From positions 47,128 through 111,127 of the forward strand of contig CAZFER010000012.1 of NCBI GenBank assembly GCA_964517495.1: a stretch of 64,000 bases of DNA, in the 5' to 3' direction. Source of the stretch: CAZFER01 sp964517495 (GTDB taxonomy: Bacteria; Hinthialibacterota; Hinthialibacteria; Hinthialibacterales; Hinthialibacteraceae). Each line of letters starts with the position of its first letter. The stretch's first letter is position 1. Below the pieces are notes generated by a model. That model did not search any database and had not been told where the DNA came from. It saw only the letters and a list, made by a program, of their open reading frames with translations. Of this stretch, positions 28,030 to 35,880 are shown in pieces. Made by a program: the position numbers and the translations under genes.

Positions 28030-28058
28030 TTGTCATTAAGGTGAATGTTAAATATAAT
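28030..28058 (+). promoter_or_regulatory. Predicted promoter of rpsF-ssb-rpsR-rpsT
   Basis: TTGTCA (28030-28035) and a perfect TATAAT (28053-28058) are spaced by 17 bases. The implied leader to rpsF is about 110 bases and includes a small hairpin, CACGC-TTT-GCGTG (28100-28112), which could be a ribosomal-protein feedback site. That last point is inference only. Confidence 0.6.
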
Positions 28059-28173
28059 GTTTGATCCTAAAAAATAGGAAAAAAAGAATCAAATTTTGTC
28101 ACGCTTTGCGTGTCATCAATTCCTGCGACGATACATTTCGTTATGAGTCGCCAAAGGGCCAAAGGAGTTGTAT

Positions 28174-28794
28174 ATGGCAATACATTTGTATGAAATGCTT
28201 TACATCATCGACTCGACGTTGGATGAAAACACTATTCAACGTCTTGCGAATGAGGTAAAAGACGTTATTAAAGAAAATCAAGGGGAAATCACCAAGGAAT
28301 CAAATTGGGGATCACGTAAGTTAGCGTTTGAAATTAAAAAACGAACAGATGGCGTGTTTATCAATTTGGAATTCAAAGCACCTGAAAAAACGCCGTCCCT
28401 GATTGCTCAGTTTGTTAAAACACACAATGGTGTTCTTCGGCATCTGGTGATTCAGATCCCCAAAGCCAAGCTGCTTCAAGAAAAATTGGATGCGGACAAG
28501 CGTCAACGTGAATTGGAGCAAGCAGAAAAAGAACGTGAAGAACTAAGGGCACGGCAAGCCGCAGCTGAGGCTGCTTCGGCTGAAGCGGCAGCCCAAGCGG
28601 CTCGTGAATCCGAGACGGTTGAAGAAAAAGAGACTGAAAAAGTGAGCGAGACAAGTACAGTTTCTCCTCAAGAGGCTCAGGAAACAAACCCGGGCCAACC
28701 CGTTGAATCCACAAGTGAAACAGCCTCTACCTCTCCGCCGTCGAATGCATCAGAAAGTGAATCTGCACCAGCAACTGAGGAAAACAAGGCTTAA
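28174..28794 (+). CDS. rpsF: 30S ribosomal protein S6 with long acidic/Ala-rich tail
   Basis: A 206-residue protein. Residues 1-100 are the S6 domain (YEMLYIIDSTLDENT, WGSRKLAFEIKKRTDGVF, LKAPEKT-like strand, GVLRHLVIQI). The remaining 105 residues are an Ala/Glu/Ser/Thr-rich low-complexity extension (AEAASAEAAAQAARESE), about doubling the usual 95-130-residue length. S6 pairs with S18 on the small subunit. The start ATG 28174 has AAGGAG 7 bases upstream; an in-frame TTG two codons earlier is less likely. It leads the operon rpsF-ssb-rpsR-rpsT. Confidence 0.92.
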   Translation: MAIHLYEMLYIIDSTLDENTIQRLANEVKDVIKENQGEITKESNWGSRKLAFEIKKRTDGVFINLEFKAPEKTPSLIAQFVKTHNGVLRHLVIQIPKAKLLQEKLDADKRQRELEQAEKEREELRARQAAAEAASAEAAAQAARESETVEEKETEKVSETSTVSPQEAQETNPGQPVESTSETASTSPPSNASESESAPATEENKA

Positions 28795-28799
28795 AAATC

Positions 28800-29234
28800 A
28801 TGTTAAATCGCGTCATTTTAATCGGACGTTTAGTCGCTGATCCAGAAATTCGATATACCCAAAGTGGTATCCCGGTTGTCAATTTTCGTTTGGCAGTGGA
28901 TCGGCGTTTCAAAAATGCCAGCGGTGAGCGGGAAACCGATTTCATCAATATCGTCGCCTGGCGGAAAACCGCAGAACTGGTCAATGAATACACTCGCAAA
29001 GGTTATATGGTGGCAATCGAAGGCTCTCTTCAGATGCGCCGCTACCAAACCAACGAAGGGGATAATCGAGTGGTCTATGAAGTTCAGGCGGATTCTGTTC
29101 AATTTCTTGATCGGGGTGGCCGTAGTGGTGGAGGAGATTCTGGATCATCCCCCCCTCCATCTGATCAGGATGCCCCTCCCCCGCCACCGAATGATAATGA
29201 ATCCGGTGAACAGGATGATGATCTCCCCTTCTGA
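28800..29234 (+). CDS. ssb: Single-stranded DNA-binding protein
   Basis: A 144-residue protein. The OB-fold domain (residues 1-105) has the classical start MLNRVILIGRLVADPEIRYT and DFINIVAWRKTAE. A Gly/Ser/Pro linker follows, then the acidic tip DDDLPF that recruits replication and repair partners. It is homotetrameric in the family. It lies between rpsF and rpsR, five bases after rpsF, the standard order. Confidence 0.95.
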   Translation: MLNRVILIGRLVADPEIRYTQSGIPVVNFRLAVDRRFKNASGERETDFINIVAWRKTAELVNEYTRKGYMVAIEGSLQMRRYQTNEGDNRVVYEVQADSVQFLDRGGRSGGGDSGSSPPPSDQDAPPPPPNDNESGEQDDDLPF

Positions 29235-29274
29235 TGAATTTATAATGTAGAAACGATAGGAGAATTTTTTTATA

Positions 29275-29538
29275 ATGGCTCAAAATTATCAATCTTCAAA
29301 TCCGAGGCGCCGATTTTCGCGTCGGCGATTCTCACGCAGAAAAGTATGCCGATTCTGTGTGGATAAAGTGGTATACATTGATTTTAAAAATTATCGATTG
29401 CTTAAAGATTTTTTAACAGAGCGTGGTAAAATCATACCTCGCCGAATAACCGGTAATTGTGCCCGGCATCAAAGGATGTTAACCACGGCGATTAAACGTT
29501 CACGGAATATCGCCTTGCTTTCATTTACGCACAAATAA
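29275..29538 (+). CDS. rpsR: 30S ribosomal protein S18
   Basis: An 87-residue basic protein. The family core KVCRFCVDKVVYIDFKNYRLLKDFLTERGKIIPRRITGNCARHQR is intact, including both cysteines of the CxxC pair. S18 forms a heterodimer with S6 on the platform of the 30S subunit. It is the third gene of the operon; the bL9 gene that usually follows is not here. Confidence 0.95.
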   Translation: MAQNYQSSNPRRRFSRRRFSRRKVCRFCVDKVVYIDFKNYRLLKDFLTERGKIIPRRITGNCARHQRMLTTAIKRSRNIALLSFTHK

Positions 29539-29572
29539 AAAACGATTATCTCAAATAGGGAGTGATCTATTC

Positions 29573-29842
29573 ATGCCAAATCACAAAGCGACTGCCAAGA
29601 GTCTTCGACAAAACGAGAAACGCCAGATCCGTAATGTAGCGATAAAATCGAAAATCCGGACTTTGATTAAAAAAGTGCGAGGTGCTGTTAAACAGAATAA
29701 TCCGGACGAAGCCAGGAATTATTTGAATTCAGCTGTTTCCGAACTGGATACAGCCGCCAAAAAAAATATTATTCATGCAAAAAATGCGGCGCGCCATAAA
29801 TCCCGCTTGATGCAATTGGTCAGCACCATGGAAAAGGAATAA
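29573..29842 (+). CDS. rpsT: 30S ribosomal protein S20
   Basis: An 89-residue basic helical protein with the S20 pattern (KSLRQNEKRQIRNVAIKSKIRTLIKKVR... AARHKSRLMQLV). It begins 34 bases after rpsR, where rplI (L9) normally sits, and is followed by a terminator, so it is the last gene of this operon. AGGGAG precedes the ATG. S20 binds 16S rRNA early in 30S assembly. Confidence 0.94.
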   Translation: MPNHKATAKSLRQNEKRQIRNVAIKSKIRTLIKKVRGAVKQNNPDEARNYLNSAVSELDTAAKKNIIHAKNAARHKSRLMQLVSTMEKE

Positions 29843-29868
29843 TCCATTTGGATTTCCAGGAAACCCCG

Positions 29869-29907
29869 GCCCCGCATTTCCTTTGAATCAGCGGGGCTTT
29901 TCTTTTT
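29869..29907 (+). terminator. Intrinsic terminator after rpsT
   Basis: GCCCCGC (29869-29875) and GCGGGGC (29891-29897) form a perfect 7-bp GC stem followed by TTTTCTTTTT. It closes the rpsF operon 27 bases after the S20 stop. Confidence 0.85.
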
Positions 29908-29951
29908 ATTTCATGGATTTTAGCCAAAATGCCAAATAGTGAACAATCATT

Positions 29952-30662
29952 ATGACGAAATTAACAACGGCGGTTGTGGTGGCTGCTGGAAATAGTTCCC
30001 GCATGGGTGGCTGTAAAAATAAAGTCCTATCTCTGATAGGTAAACGGCCGGTTTTGTCCTATTCGCTGGATGTATTCCAACACGCCAGCCAGGTTAATCA
30101 TGTGGTGGTTGTGGGACGCAAAGAGGATGAATATGATATTAAAACGATAGTTCATGACTATTGCCCGAAAGCAAACGGACATTTTGTTGAAGGGGGTGCG
30201 GAACGGTTTGAATCGGTTCGAATTGGTTTAAAGTATTTTGAGAACCTAGCCCCTGATGTTGTATTAATCCACGATGCGGCTCGGCCATTTCTTCAAGCAC
30301 GTTTCATTGAAAATACAATAAAAGCACTGAAATCATATCCGGGTTGCGTGGTGGGAGTACCTTTAAAGGATACCTTGAAAGAAATAAGGCCTGATGAAAG
30401 TGTTTTACGTACCCATGACCGTTCCAATTATTGGTTGGCTCAAACCCCTCAGGTTTTTCGCTTTAAATCCATTTTAGATGCCTATCAGTCATGCCAGCCA
30501 CCACCTTATCCTACCGATGATGGCGAGGTTATGGAAATGGCTGGTGAGACAGTAAAAATGATTGAAGGTTCATATTTGAATATCAAAATCACTCATCCGG
30601 ATGATTATCGTCTGGCAGAGGCGATTGTGAGTTTGAAGCACAGATCAGGCGGATCGTATTAA
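29952..30662 (+). CDS. ispD: 2-C-methyl-D-erythritol 4-phosphate cytidylyltransferase
   Basis: A 236-residue nucleotidyltransferase. The CTP-binding N-terminus reads VVVAAGNSSRMGG, with K at the conserved position after it (NKVL), then VLIHDAARPF, VGVPLKDTLKE, TPQVFRF and PTDDGEVMEMAG. IspD makes CDP-methylerythritol in the MEP isoprenoid pathway. The following gene is ispE, the next-but-one enzymatic step, 63 bases downstream on the same strand. Confidence 0.93.
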   Translation: MTKLTTAVVVAAGNSSRMGGCKNKVLSLIGKRPVLSYSLDVFQHASQVNHVVVVGRKEDEYDIKTIVHDYCPKANGHFVEGGAERFESVRIGLKYFENLAPDVVLIHDAARPFLQARFIENTIKALKSYPGCVVGVPLKDTLKEIRPDESVLRTHDRSNYWLAQTPQVFRFKSILDAYQSCQPPPYPTDDGEVMEMAGETVKMIEGSYLNIKITHPDDYRLAEAIVSLKHRSGGSY

Positions 30663-30683
30663 TTAATTTATAAATTAATTAAT
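30658..30683. repeat. 26-bp perfect AT-only palindrome between ispD and ispE
   Basis: The sequence is perfectly symmetrical around 30670/30671 and made entirely of A and T; it includes the ispD stop codon. It could be a chance AT hairpin, a weak pause site or a protein-binding site. The spacer to ispE shows nothing else. Confidence 0.4.
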
Positions 30684-30725
30684 TGTTGTGCCAAACCCAA
30701 TAATAATCGTGGGGGTAATTGATTC

Positions 30726-31598
30726 ATGGAAACACTTCATGCACTCTCTCATGCCAAGATTAACCTTTTTTTGGATATTTTGGATAAACGAGATGACGGA
30801 TACCATAATCTGTGTATGATCAATGCTCGAATATCATTACATGACAAAGTTCATTGCATGATGACTCCCCAATATAAGGTAACTGTGTTGTGTTCCGACA
30901 GCCGTATTCCCACAGATTCACGCAACACCGCCTTTCAAGCCGCTACCCGAATATTGGAGCAGGTCCATTCCAAATATGGGGTGCAGATTCGTATTGATAA
31001 AGCCATTCCCTACGGTGCGGGTTTGGGTGGAGGAAGCAGTAATGCCGCTACGGTTTTGCTTTTAATTAACCATCTGTTAAGTGAACCGCTGTCAGTGAAT
31101 GAATTAATGTTAATTGGCGAGGGGATTGGTGCGGATGTCCCGTTTTTTATTGCAGACGCTTGTTGTTACATTCGTGGAAGAGGGGAGCAAATCGTCCCAA
31201 TTTCATTGCATAATTCATATCGCGAAACGAATATTCATGTGGTGTTGTGTTCCCCCGCCAGTACTGTATCGACTGGTGAAGCATATCGGTTATGGGATCA
31301 AGCCAGTAAAAAGATTCATAAATCACCTATACCAATGTTAAACACATTGATGGAAGGAAAATGGGATAACCTGAACAAGCATTTATTCAATGCCTTTGAA
31401 GCAGTAATTTATAAAGCAGAGCCATCATTAAAAGAAGCATATGAAACATTTTGTTCCATCTCTCCCACTCGTCCATTATTATCCGGTTCCGGTTCAAACA
31501 TGTATAGTTTGCACTTGGATCAATCTGAAGCGGAAGCCGTGGTGGCGGATATGGAAGCAGAGGGTTATAGCTGCTCTAACTTTAAACTTTTATTTTAA
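30726..31598 (+). CDS. ispE: 4-diphosphocytidyl-2-C-methyl-D-erythritol kinase
   Basis: A 290-residue GHMP kinase of normal length. It opens ALSHAKINLFLDILDKRDDGYH, which carries the substrate-binding Lys-Ile-Asn and the H of family IspE. The ATP-binding glycine loop is IPYGAGLGGGSSNAATVL, with the catalytic Asp following in GADVPFF, and motif III is LLSGSGSNMYSL. It phosphorylates CDP-methylerythritol in the MEP pathway, next to ispD. Confidence 0.93.
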   Translation: METLHALSHAKINLFLDILDKRDDGYHNLCMINARISLHDKVHCMMTPQYKVTVLCSDSRIPTDSRNTAFQAATRILEQVHSKYGVQIRIDKAIPYGAGLGGGSSNAATVLLLINHLLSEPLSVNELMLIGEGIGADVPFFIADACCYIRGRGEQIVPISLHNSYRETNIHVVLCSPASTVSTGEAYRLWDQASKKIHKSPIPMLNTLMEGKWDNLNKHLFNAFEAVIYKAEPSLKEAYETFCSISPTRPLLSGSGSNMYSLHLDQSEAEAVVADMEAEGYSCSNFKLLF

Positions 31599-31655
31599 CT
31601 CTTCCCCACACCATCCACTGCCAGGAAAAATTAACTATAAATTCCTTTGTATATA

Positions 31656-33839
31656 TTATTTCTCTGACAATGATTCCAAGTGAAATTGTGGAGAAACCTC
31701 CAACTGATCCATCAATGCATCAATACTCAATACCGGTTCTTTACAAGTGAAATTTTGGCAGACATAAGCGGTGGTTTGCCCATCCAATGGCTTTTTATCT
31801 TTTGCAACCGGTGAAATGGCTTCCAATTGATCGCGCGATTGAGAATCGGCATACAAGACCACTTTGTCAGGAATAAACCTTGAGAATAGGGCTTTTTGAA
31901 AATCATCAATGGCATTTTGCTCATGGGCGGTTAATACAATTTCCTTGGGTGATGCCAATAGAAAATCAAGTGCACACATCATTTGGGCAAAACCGGCGGG
32001 TATTTGTTTCATCAAATCAGAGAAGAATTGCAGACTTGTTTCCGCTTTGGCGCGATAGTCAATTTCACCAGTCATTTCACTCAGGCGTAATAAACTTAAT
32101 ACTGCTATTGAATTGCCGGATGGCACTGCGTTATCCAATGGGCTTTTCGAGCGAGCCACCGGTGTTTCGTGTGAATCGTCGCTGACAAAAAAGCCGCCTT
32201 GTCCCTCATCCCAAAAACGCTCAATCATTGCTTTGTTCAAATGGATTGCTTGCTCAAGCCGTTTGGGATTTCTGTTGGTTTCATAGGTATCAATAAGGCC
32301 GTTTATTACCGAGGAATAATCGCTTAGAAAAGCGGAGGTGTGGGCTTTGCCATCTTTGTAGGTGTGTAAAAGGCGGCCATCATCCATCAATTTATCAAAT
32401 AGAAAGTCACACGCATCCCCGGCTGCTTTGGCATAACGAGGCTCGTCCAACACATTACCCGCAAACGCCATGGTGGATATCATCAATCCGTTCCAATCCG
32501 TCAGGATTTTCTCATCCCGTCCGGGTTTGACTCGTTTTTCGCGTTCGGCAAACAGTTTACAATTGGCCTCTTTAATGATTTGGTTGAGTTCCTCCACATC
32601 GATATCAAAACGTTTGGCTACCGTTTCAGGCTCTTCAGAAACGTGCAACACACTTGTTCCGTGTTCAAAGTTGCCGGATTCATCCACACCATAATAACGG
32701 CATACAATCTTGCCTTTTTCATCACCCAGCACTCCATGAATCTCATCCGGTGTCCAGATAAAGAACTTGCCCTCTTTTCCTTCGCTATCCGCGTCCTGAG
32801 TCGAATAAAAGCCCCCCTCAGGTGAGGTCATTTCACGTAACACATAATCCAACGTTTCTTTGGCAATTCGTTTATAAAATGGTTTTTGCGTCAGTTGATA
32901 GGCTTCCAGATAGGTCTTGGCCAGCAAAGCGTTGTCATAAAGCATCTTTTCGAAATGAGGAATCAACCAGCGTGCATCGGTGGAATAGCGGTGGAATCCC
33001 CCACCAATCTGATCATACATTCCTCCACGTGCCATTTTTTCCAACGTGAGTTCCACCATTTTTAAGGCATTCTCATCGCCAGTGCGGTGGTAATAGCGCA
33101 GTAGAAGAGATAAATCCATACTGTGTGGGAATTTGGGTTCGGTACCGAATCCACCGCGCATTTCATCGAAGCGGCGGTTCATTTCTTCGTAAGAGGATTG
33201 GATCAAATCATAGTTAATCTCGGTCTTTCCTGGTTGAATGTTTGTCACCTGTTCGACATATTCTGCCAACCGGGAGGCGGCTTGATTAATATCATCGCGG
33301 TTTTCTTCGTAATGAGTGGCAATCGCCTGCAAAACCCGTGGAAAACCAGGCCGGCCATACATATCCTGGGGAGGAAAATATGTCCCCCCATGAAATGGCT
33401 TTAAATCCGGGGTGAGAAAAACAGATAAAGGCCATCCACCCTGGCCGGTCAAACCTTGAACCGCACTCATATAGATTTCATCCAGGTCGGGCCGTTCCTC
33501 ACGGTCTACCTTGATATTGATGAAGTATTTATTCATTAGGGCTGCGATCTCTTCATTTTCAAAACATTCCCGTTCCATTACATGGCACCAATGGCATGCC
33601 GAATAGCCAATGCTTAGGAATATGGGTTTATCTTCCTCTTTGGCTTTGTTGAGCGCCTCATCCCCCCAGGGATACCAATCCACTGGATTATGGGCGTGTT
33701 GTTGCAAGTAGGGGCTGGTTTCGTTAATTAAGCGGTTAGTATGTTTATGTTCAGTCATATTATCTTCCTTTCCAGGTTCACTCCCTGGCTGGCAGTTGAT
33801 TAGAAACACGATACAGATAAAACCAATATATTTTTTCAA
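31656..33839 (-). CDS. Thioredoxin-domain protein of the SSP411/YyaL (DUF255) family
   Basis: A 727-residue protein. A thioredoxin-like domain (about residues 35-190) opens with NRLINETSPYLQQHAHNPVDWYPWG and holds the CHWC pair (SACHWCHVMERECF). It is followed by a six-hairpin (alpha/alpha) glycosidase-like domain with SVINGLIDTYE and PSGNSIAVLSLLRL. Family function is unsettled; members have been linked to redox and sugar epimerase-like folds. The TTG start at 33839 gives a lipoprotein-like leader (IGFICIVFLINCQPG), while ATG 33758 (MTEHKHTNRL) has AAGGA 8 bases upstream and matches cytoplasmic homologues. I keep the long form but either is possible. It is convergent with ispE. Confidence 0.85.
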   Translation of the reverse strand: MKKYIGFICIVFLINCQPGSEPGKEDNMTEHKHTNRLINETSPYLQQHAHNPVDWYPWGDEALNKAKEEDKPIFLSIGYSACHWCHVMERECFENEEIAALMNKYFINIKVDREERPDLDEIYMSAVQGLTGQGGWPLSVFLTPDLKPFHGGTYFPPQDMYGRPGFPRVLQAIATHYEENRDDINQAASRLAEYVEQVTNIQPGKTEINYDLIQSSYEEMNRRFDEMRGGFGTEPKFPHSMDLSLLLRYYHRTGDENALKMVELTLEKMARGGMYDQIGGGFHRYSTDARWLIPHFEKMLYDNALLAKTYLEAYQLTQKPFYKRIAKETLDYVLREMTSPEGGFYSTQDADSEGKEGKFFIWTPDEIHGVLGDEKGKIVCRYYGVDESGNFEHGTSVLHVSEEPETVAKRFDIDVEELNQIIKEANCKLFAEREKRVKPGRDEKILTDWNGLMISTMAFAGNVLDEPRYAKAAGDACDFLFDKLMDDGRLLHTYKDGKAHTSAFLSDYSSVINGLIDTYETNRNPKRLEQAIHLNKAMIERFWDEGQGGFFVSDDSHETPVARSKSPLDNAVPSGNSIAVLSLLRLSEMTGEIDYRAKAETSLQFFSDLMKQIPAGFAQMMCALDFLLASPKEIVLTAHEQNAIDDFQKALFSRFIPDKVVLYADSQSRDQLEAISPVAKDKKPLDGQTTAYVCQNFTCKEPVLSIDALMDQLEVSPQFHLESLSEK

Positions 33840-34062
33840 AATGGAAATGTTTACCTCACACTTGAATAAGCTGTTTGATCTATATTATAAATCCCTAAAC
33901 CTATCGTTTCCTATTAAATCCAAATCCCCACTCGGTATAATGCAATTTGATGAGTAAAACACTTGGCTTCCATAGTTTTATACAAGCACCTGTCAGTGGT
34001 TTGCTGAAATCGATGATATTGAGCCATGATGACGGTACAACGTGTGCAATAGGGGTGACTTG

Positions 34063-35508
34063 ATGAGAAAGTATATAAAGTGGGCAGTTCCCATTTGTTG
34101 TTATCTGCTGGTTTTGATCTTGGGATTCAGGCAATCAAATTTGGACTGGCATCGCTCGAATAACTTTTGGATTGTTTGGGGACGTTATTCCACGGAATAT
34201 TTCTTCTTATTGCTAACCCTTTTTCTTTTTGCCACATCGCTGGTGATTCACTTTATTAAAACACCCGCCTCTGGCTGGCAAAAATGGCTAAAAATCAGTG
34301 TTGAAGCCGGTTTGATCGTCGCCTATAGCCTATCCGCAGGCTTGGTATTAACCGAGTATTATTTGCACCATCATCCCCGGCTTGTTTTGGGAGCCAACCC
34401 GGTGATGACACGTGAACAACTTCACCTGGCCATGAGTGAGGGAATTCCCGATGACCAATTGGGCAAATTAAATCCACCCAACCAGCATAATCCCACCCTT
34501 CAAACCCCTTTTGATTTAAGGCAGTATTACCCACCAAGCGAATGGCGTGATCAACCTTCGCCAGCGGTGGAATACCGCTCTGATTCGCATGGATTTCGAA
34601 ATGATGCAGATCATCAGCGTGTGGATATGGTAACCTTGGGTGATTCATTCACCCACGGCCCGCATGTTGAGCGTGAGGCCATTTGGTCTTCAATTGTCGC
34701 CGATCACTTCCACTTGCGTGAAGTCAATTTAGCCATGTCAGGATTTTCTCCCGTGCAGGAAACCCTTGTGTTGAAACGCTTTGGTTTGCCCTTGAAGCCT
34801 GATCTGGTCGTGATGCAGTTTTTTTATGGCAACGATTTGGACGATACCGCCCGCTTTTTACGCTGGAAAGCCTCCGGGAAAACCTATGCCGAGTTCCTGA
34901 AAGACGAAATCGGATCAATACCACCCCTATTTTTGACCGGTAATTTCCTTATTCAGTTTTTTCAAGATTCGATCGGTTTTACTGGATCCCATGTTCATGA
35001 ACCTGTACAAATTCGGTTAGAGGATCGAACTGTAAAAATGGGATTCCACACCAACTTATATATATTGATGCAATCGGAAGAGGTCATTATCAATTATGAG
35101 GGATGGCAACCCATGCTGGATGCCATTGGTGAGGCGAACACTCTTAGTCAGGCCAACGATATTCAATTTGTATTGTGTATGGTCCCCCAAAAAATTGCCG
35201 TTTATATTGATTGTATCGCTGATCGGTACAATCTGAAGAATGTGTTAGAGCAACAATTTCCCCATCAAATCCCCCTTGATGCCGATGGACGGATGAAGAG
35301 ATTAGAGGCCAACCGCTCCAACCTCCCCCGCCTGATGCATCAATTCTGCCAGGATAATGGCATCACGTATGTGGATTTAACCGAACCTTTCCAAACCCTG
35401 GCAAAGGAGGAGGGGGAACTGCTCTACTTCCCTTTGGACAGCCACTGGAACCCAAAAGGCCATAAACGAGCGGCTGAGATAATCATAAAAATGATAGAAG
35501 AACTTTGA
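34063..35508 (+). CDS. Membrane-anchored SGNH/GDSL-type hydrolase
   Basis: A 481-residue protein. Two or three N-terminal hydrophobic helices (about 5-22, 42-62, 78-100) are followed by an extracytoplasmic SGNH domain. Block I is MVTLGDSFTHG with the nucleophile Ser; the Asn-containing block is FYGNDLDD; block V is DSHWNPKGH, supplying the Asp-His pair. This layout resembles AlgX/DltD-type or O-acyl-modifying esterases acting on surface polysaccharide or peptidoglycan. ATG 34063 is chosen (AGGGG, spacing 7); an in-frame start seven codons earlier lacks one. A related protein is encoded at 45472. Confidence 0.75.
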   Translation: MRKYIKWAVPICCYLLVLILGFRQSNLDWHRSNNFWIVWGRYSTEYFFLLLTLFLFATSLVIHFIKTPASGWQKWLKISVEAGLIVAYSLSAGLVLTEYYLHHHPRLVLGANPVMTREQLHLAMSEGIPDDQLGKLNPPNQHNPTLQTPFDLRQYYPPSEWRDQPSPAVEYRSDSHGFRNDADHQRVDMVTLGDSFTHGPHVEREAIWSSIVADHFHLREVNLAMSGFSPVQETLVLKRFGLPLKPDLVVMQFFYGNDLDDTARFLRWKASGKTYAEFLKDEIGSIPPLFLTGNFLIQFFQDSIGFTGSHVHEPVQIRLEDRTVKMGFHTNLYILMQSEEVIINYEGWQPMLDAIGEANTLSQANDIQFVLCMVPQKIAVYIDCIADRYNLKNVLEQQFPHQIPLDADGRMKRLEANRSNLPRLMHQFCQDNGITYVDLTEPFQTLAKEEGELLYFPLDSHWNPKGHKRAAEIIIKMIEEL

Positions 35509-35566
35509 ATTGGACATATTGTGATATGAGCCTCAAGCGGCTAAAATCTTATCGGCAATAACAAGT

Positions 35567-35643
35567 CGGGGTGTAGCGCAGCCTGGTAGCGCAACTGCTT
35601 TGGGAGCAGTGGGTCGTTGGTTCAAATCCAATCACCCCGACCA
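35567..35643 (+). tRNA. tRNA-Pro (anticodon UGG)
   Basis: A full cloverleaf is visible by eye. The acceptor stem CGGGGTG/CACCCCG is 7 bp and perfect. The D-arm contains AGCGCAGCCTGGTAGCGCA, the anticodon stem ACTGC/GCAGT flanks the loop TTTGGGA with anticodon TGG, and the T-loop is GGTTCAAATCC. The discriminator A is followed by an encoded CCA (35641-35643). TGG reads proline codons. Confidence 0.95.
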
Positions 35644-35880
35644 TCGAAATTACTCAACTTACGGTCGATTAAATTTTCTTCTGAAGTAAGCCCTGTACGC
35701 AAGTTTGTACACATATATATGTGGTATTTCTTCAAGAATTCAACTCAAGAAGCCGCCGGTTTAAACTCCTCTCGTAAAGTTCAATCAGAAAAAGCGAGGA
35801 GTTACTTTCCATTTCTAACACGAAGGCGGCCTTGGGTTGAGGCCGCCTTTGTTTGATTTCACGTTAAGCGTTATGTGGGG
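35644..35880. other. Spacer between tRNA-Pro and the CBM9-like gene
   Basis: There are 237 bases without a gene. AACTCCTC (35764-35771) and GAGGAGTT (35796-35803) are an 8-bp inverted repeat with a 24-base spacer, followed by the GC hairpin listed as a terminator. I saw no duplicate of the tRNA 3' end within the window, so there is no evidence of an attachment site. Confidence 0.4.
35822..35855 (+). terminator. Intrinsic terminator downstream of tRNA-Pro
   Basis: AAGGCGGCC (35823-35831) and GGCCGCCTT (35841-35849) form a perfect 9-bp stem with a nine-base loop, followed by TGTTTGA. The T-rich side is on the plus strand, so it most likely ends the tRNA transcript, although it lies 180 bases away. 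Confidence 0.65.

Noticed and set aside
35567..35643. tRNA-Pro as an integration site for a mobile island
   Set aside because: No integrase, and no duplicate of the tRNA 3' end was seen downstream.
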